Source of the DNA: Massilia sp. | GTDB lineage: Bacteria > Pseudomonadota > Gammaproteobacteria > Burkholderiales > Burkholderiaceae_D | NCBI GenBank assembly: GCA_025359245.1 | Contig: JANYGW010000049.1 | Coordinates: forward strand, 1 to 64,000 | Direction of reading: 5' to 3' | DNA: 64,000 nucleotides | In this document: piece after piece, positions 62,423 to 64,000 of the stretch | How positions within the stretch are numbered: position 1 is the first letter of the stretch | How the letters are laid out: the number at the start of each line of letters is the position of its first letter | The notes under the pieces: generated by a model | Seen by the model: only the letters and a program-made list of their open reading frames with translations | Database searches by the model: none | What the model was told of the DNA's origin: nothing | Position numbers and translations under genes: made by a program

Positions 62423-64000
62423 ATGACTGCAACAACCCTTCGCGCGAACTCGCGCAACTTCGGTATCATTGCCCACATTGACGCCGGCAAAACCACGCTG
62501 TCCGAACGCATTCTTTTGAAGACCGGCGAGATCCACCGCACTGGCGAAGTCCATGAGGGCACCGCCACGATGGATCACCTGGACCTCGAAAAAGAACGCG
62601 GCATCACCATCGGCGCCGCCGCGATCGGCTGCGCGTGGAATGAGCATGCGTTCACGCTGATCGACACGCCCGGCCACATCGATTTCGCGATCGAAGTCGA
62701 ACGTTCGCTGCGCGTGCTTGACGGCGCCGTCACGGTGCTGTGCGGCGTCGCCGGCATCCAGCCTCAGACCGAAACGGTCTGGCGCCAGGCGCAAAAGCAC
62801 GGCGTGCCGACGATTGTGTTTGTCAACAAAATGGACCGCATCGGCGCCGATTTCGACCGTGTCGTAGAACAGATCACGGCCCGCCTCGACGCCTGCGCAG
62901 TTCCGCTGGCAATGCCGGTTGGCGCCGGCGACACGTTCGAAGGAACGATCGACATTCTTGGCAACCGCTTTCTGTCCTGGAATGCCGAAGGGGCGATGTC
63001 GTCCAACCCCGTGCCCGGCCATTTGGTCAGCACGGTCAGGACGGCGTACGCGCACGCCGCTGCAGTTGCGGCGGATGCCAGTGACGCACTGACGCTCAAG
63101 TACCTGGCCGACGAAACGTTGTCGGTCGCTGATATCCATATCGGCTTGAGGGCCATGGTGCTGGCGCGGCGCGCGGTTCCGGTATTGGCCGGTTCGGCGT
63201 ATCGCAACGCCGGTATCGAACCGCTGCTGGACGCGATCGTCGATTGGCTGCCGTCACCGGACGACCGCGCGGCGCCCGTGGCCAGGCTGGATGGTGCTGC
63301 TGTCACGGTTGGCACGGGCGACACCGATCACCTGGCCGCACTGGTGTTCAAAGTGGTGCATGACGACCACGGCTCGCTGTCCTATATCAGGGTCTACGGC
63401 GGCACGATGCGCGAAGGCGATTCAGTCTGGAACGTGTCGTTGAACACGTCTGTACGGGTCGGCCGTTTGTATGTGGTGCACGCCGACCGCAAGAGCGCGG
63501 TCAGGGAAGCGCATGCCGGCAGCATTGTCGCCATCGCGGGCCTGAAAGATGCGTTGACGGGCAATACGCTGTCGACCAAGGCGGTGCCGTACGCGCTCGA
63601 AGCCATCCATGTGGGCGAGCCGGTGGTCGCACTGGCGATTGAGGCAGGCAAAGGCGGCGATCGCAGCAAAATGATCGCTGCGCTCGATCGCTTCCGGCGC
63701 GAGGATCCGTCCCTGCGCCTGGAAAGTGACGCGGTCAGTGGCGAGACTGTTCTGTGGGGCATGGGCGAGTTGCACCTGGACGTGGTGCTCGAACGTGTGC
63801 GCCGCGAAACGGGCACCGCCGTGACGGTGGGTGCGCCCCAGGTGGCCTACCGGGAAACGATTGCTGGTCCGGCCTTGGAAGTCGAGGGCAAGCTGTCCAA
63901 GCAGAATGGCGGCAACGGGCAATACGCACGCGTCGTTTTGCGGGTGGAGCCGTTCGATGGCCTGTTCGCCTTCGACAATGCGATCAAGGGTGGCGTCATT
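62423..64000 (+). CDS. elongation factor G paralog (partial, continues past window)
   Basis: 526 codons are visible without a stop. The GTPase motifs are all present: AHIDAGKTT, RGITI, DTPGH and NKMD. Domain II, domain III (GMGELHLDVVLERVRR) and the start of domain IV (KQNGGNGQYARVV, where canonical EF-G has GGrGqyg) follow. It is outside any ribosomal-protein cluster, so it is probably a second EF-G rather than the main fusA. The start at 62423 has GAAAG upstream; an in-frame ATG at 62405 has none. Possible roles include recycling or stress translation. Confidence 0.9.
   Translation, partial: MTATTLRANSRNFGIIAHIDAGKTTLSERILLKTGEIHRTGEVHEGTATMDHLDLEKERGITIGAAAIGCAWNEHAFTLIDTPGHIDFAIEVERSLRVLDGAVTVLCGVAGIQPQTETVWRQAQKHGVPTIVFVNKMDRIGADFDRVVEQITARLDACAVPLAMPVGAGDTFEGTIDILGNRFLSWNAEGAMSSNPVPGHLVSTVRTAYAHAAAVAADASDALTLKYLADETLSVADIHIGLRAMVLARRAVPVLAGSAYRNAGIEPLLDAIVDWLPSPDDRAAPVARLDGAAVTVGTGDTDHLAALVFKVVHDDHGSLSYIRVYGGTMREGDSVWNVSLNTSVRVGRLYVVHADRKSAVREAHAGSIVAIAGLKDALTGNTLSTKAVPYALEAIHVGEPVVALAIEAGKGGDRSKMIAALDRFRREDPSLRLESDAVSGETVLWGMGELHLDVVLERVRRETGTAVTVGAPQVAYRETIAGPALEVEGKLSKQNGGNGQYARVVLRVEPFDGLFAFDNAIKGGVI

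Overview
The window looks like chromosomal DNA from an Oxalobacteraceae-type betaproteobacterium close to Massilia, Duganella or Janthinobacterium. This is inferred from the roughly 65% GC coding style, the dense cyclic-di-GMP and PAS signalling genes, the many secreted hydrolases and the outer-membrane barrels with a terminal Phe. I saw no rRNA, tRNA or CRISPR array. Most genes are ordinary GC-rich chromosomal genes. The exception is about 45.0-48.7 kb, which is clearly more AT-rich and carries a type VI secretion effector module.

Layout. 0-3.5 kb: periplasmic sulfate-binding protein, two small proteins, a Tat-exported dienelactone hydrolase and an acidic protein. 3.5-10.5 kb: a minus-strand Crp-like regulator / hybrid histidine kinase / response regulator operon, divergent from a CHASE-PAS-GGDEF-EAL protein. 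10.5-20.3 kb: porin, alpha/beta hydrolase, M2 peptidase, diacylglycerol kinase, beta-propeller diguanylate cyclase, M19 dipeptidase and exonuclease III. 20.6-28.8 kb: metzincin protease, trypsin-like protease, a probable GH87 alpha-1,3-glucanase lipoprotein, a Sel1-repeat protein, an SRPBCC/ArsR pair behind twin palindromic operators, and a DUF4349 lipoprotein. 28.8-34.6 kb: two overlapping membrane diguanylate cyclases, an amidohydrolase and a berberine-bridge-type flavoprotein. 34.6-39.5 kb: an unusual operon of FtsX/MacB-type permease, ExbB-like and ExbD-like motor proteins and a TonB-positioned protein with a jelly-roll-like C-terminus. 39.7-44.3 kb: a second Crp-like regulator, a small protein, a PAS-GGDEF-EAL protein, an Ala/Lys-rich secreted protein and envelope proteins. 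44.4-51.5 kb: VgrG, DUF4123 adaptor, DUF3304 lipoprotein, DUF2235 lipase and an XAC2610-like protein. 51.8-59.2 kb: a membrane protein, SWIM protein, SNF2 helicase, an orphan ParD and a tandem-repeat serine hydrolase. 59.3-64 kb: a second copy of the Ala/Lys-rich cassette, zinc-ribbon and CPBP membrane proteins, a broken SRPBCC gene, a small membrane protein, a candidate leader RNA and an EF-G paralog that runs off the window.

How the parts work together. Five GGDEF proteins and two Crp-like paralogs, each heading its own signalling operon, point to heavy control of lifestyle switching. The secreted hydrolases (proteases, peptidases, probable alpha-1,3-glucanase) and the VgrG-lipase module fit a soil or water competitor that attacks fungal or bacterial neighbours. 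The least familiar system is the ATPase-less permease plus ExbB/ExbD operon. The clearest recent genome event is duplication of a 443-bp cassette (leader, secreted gene) together with a matching terminator, 16.8 kb apart.
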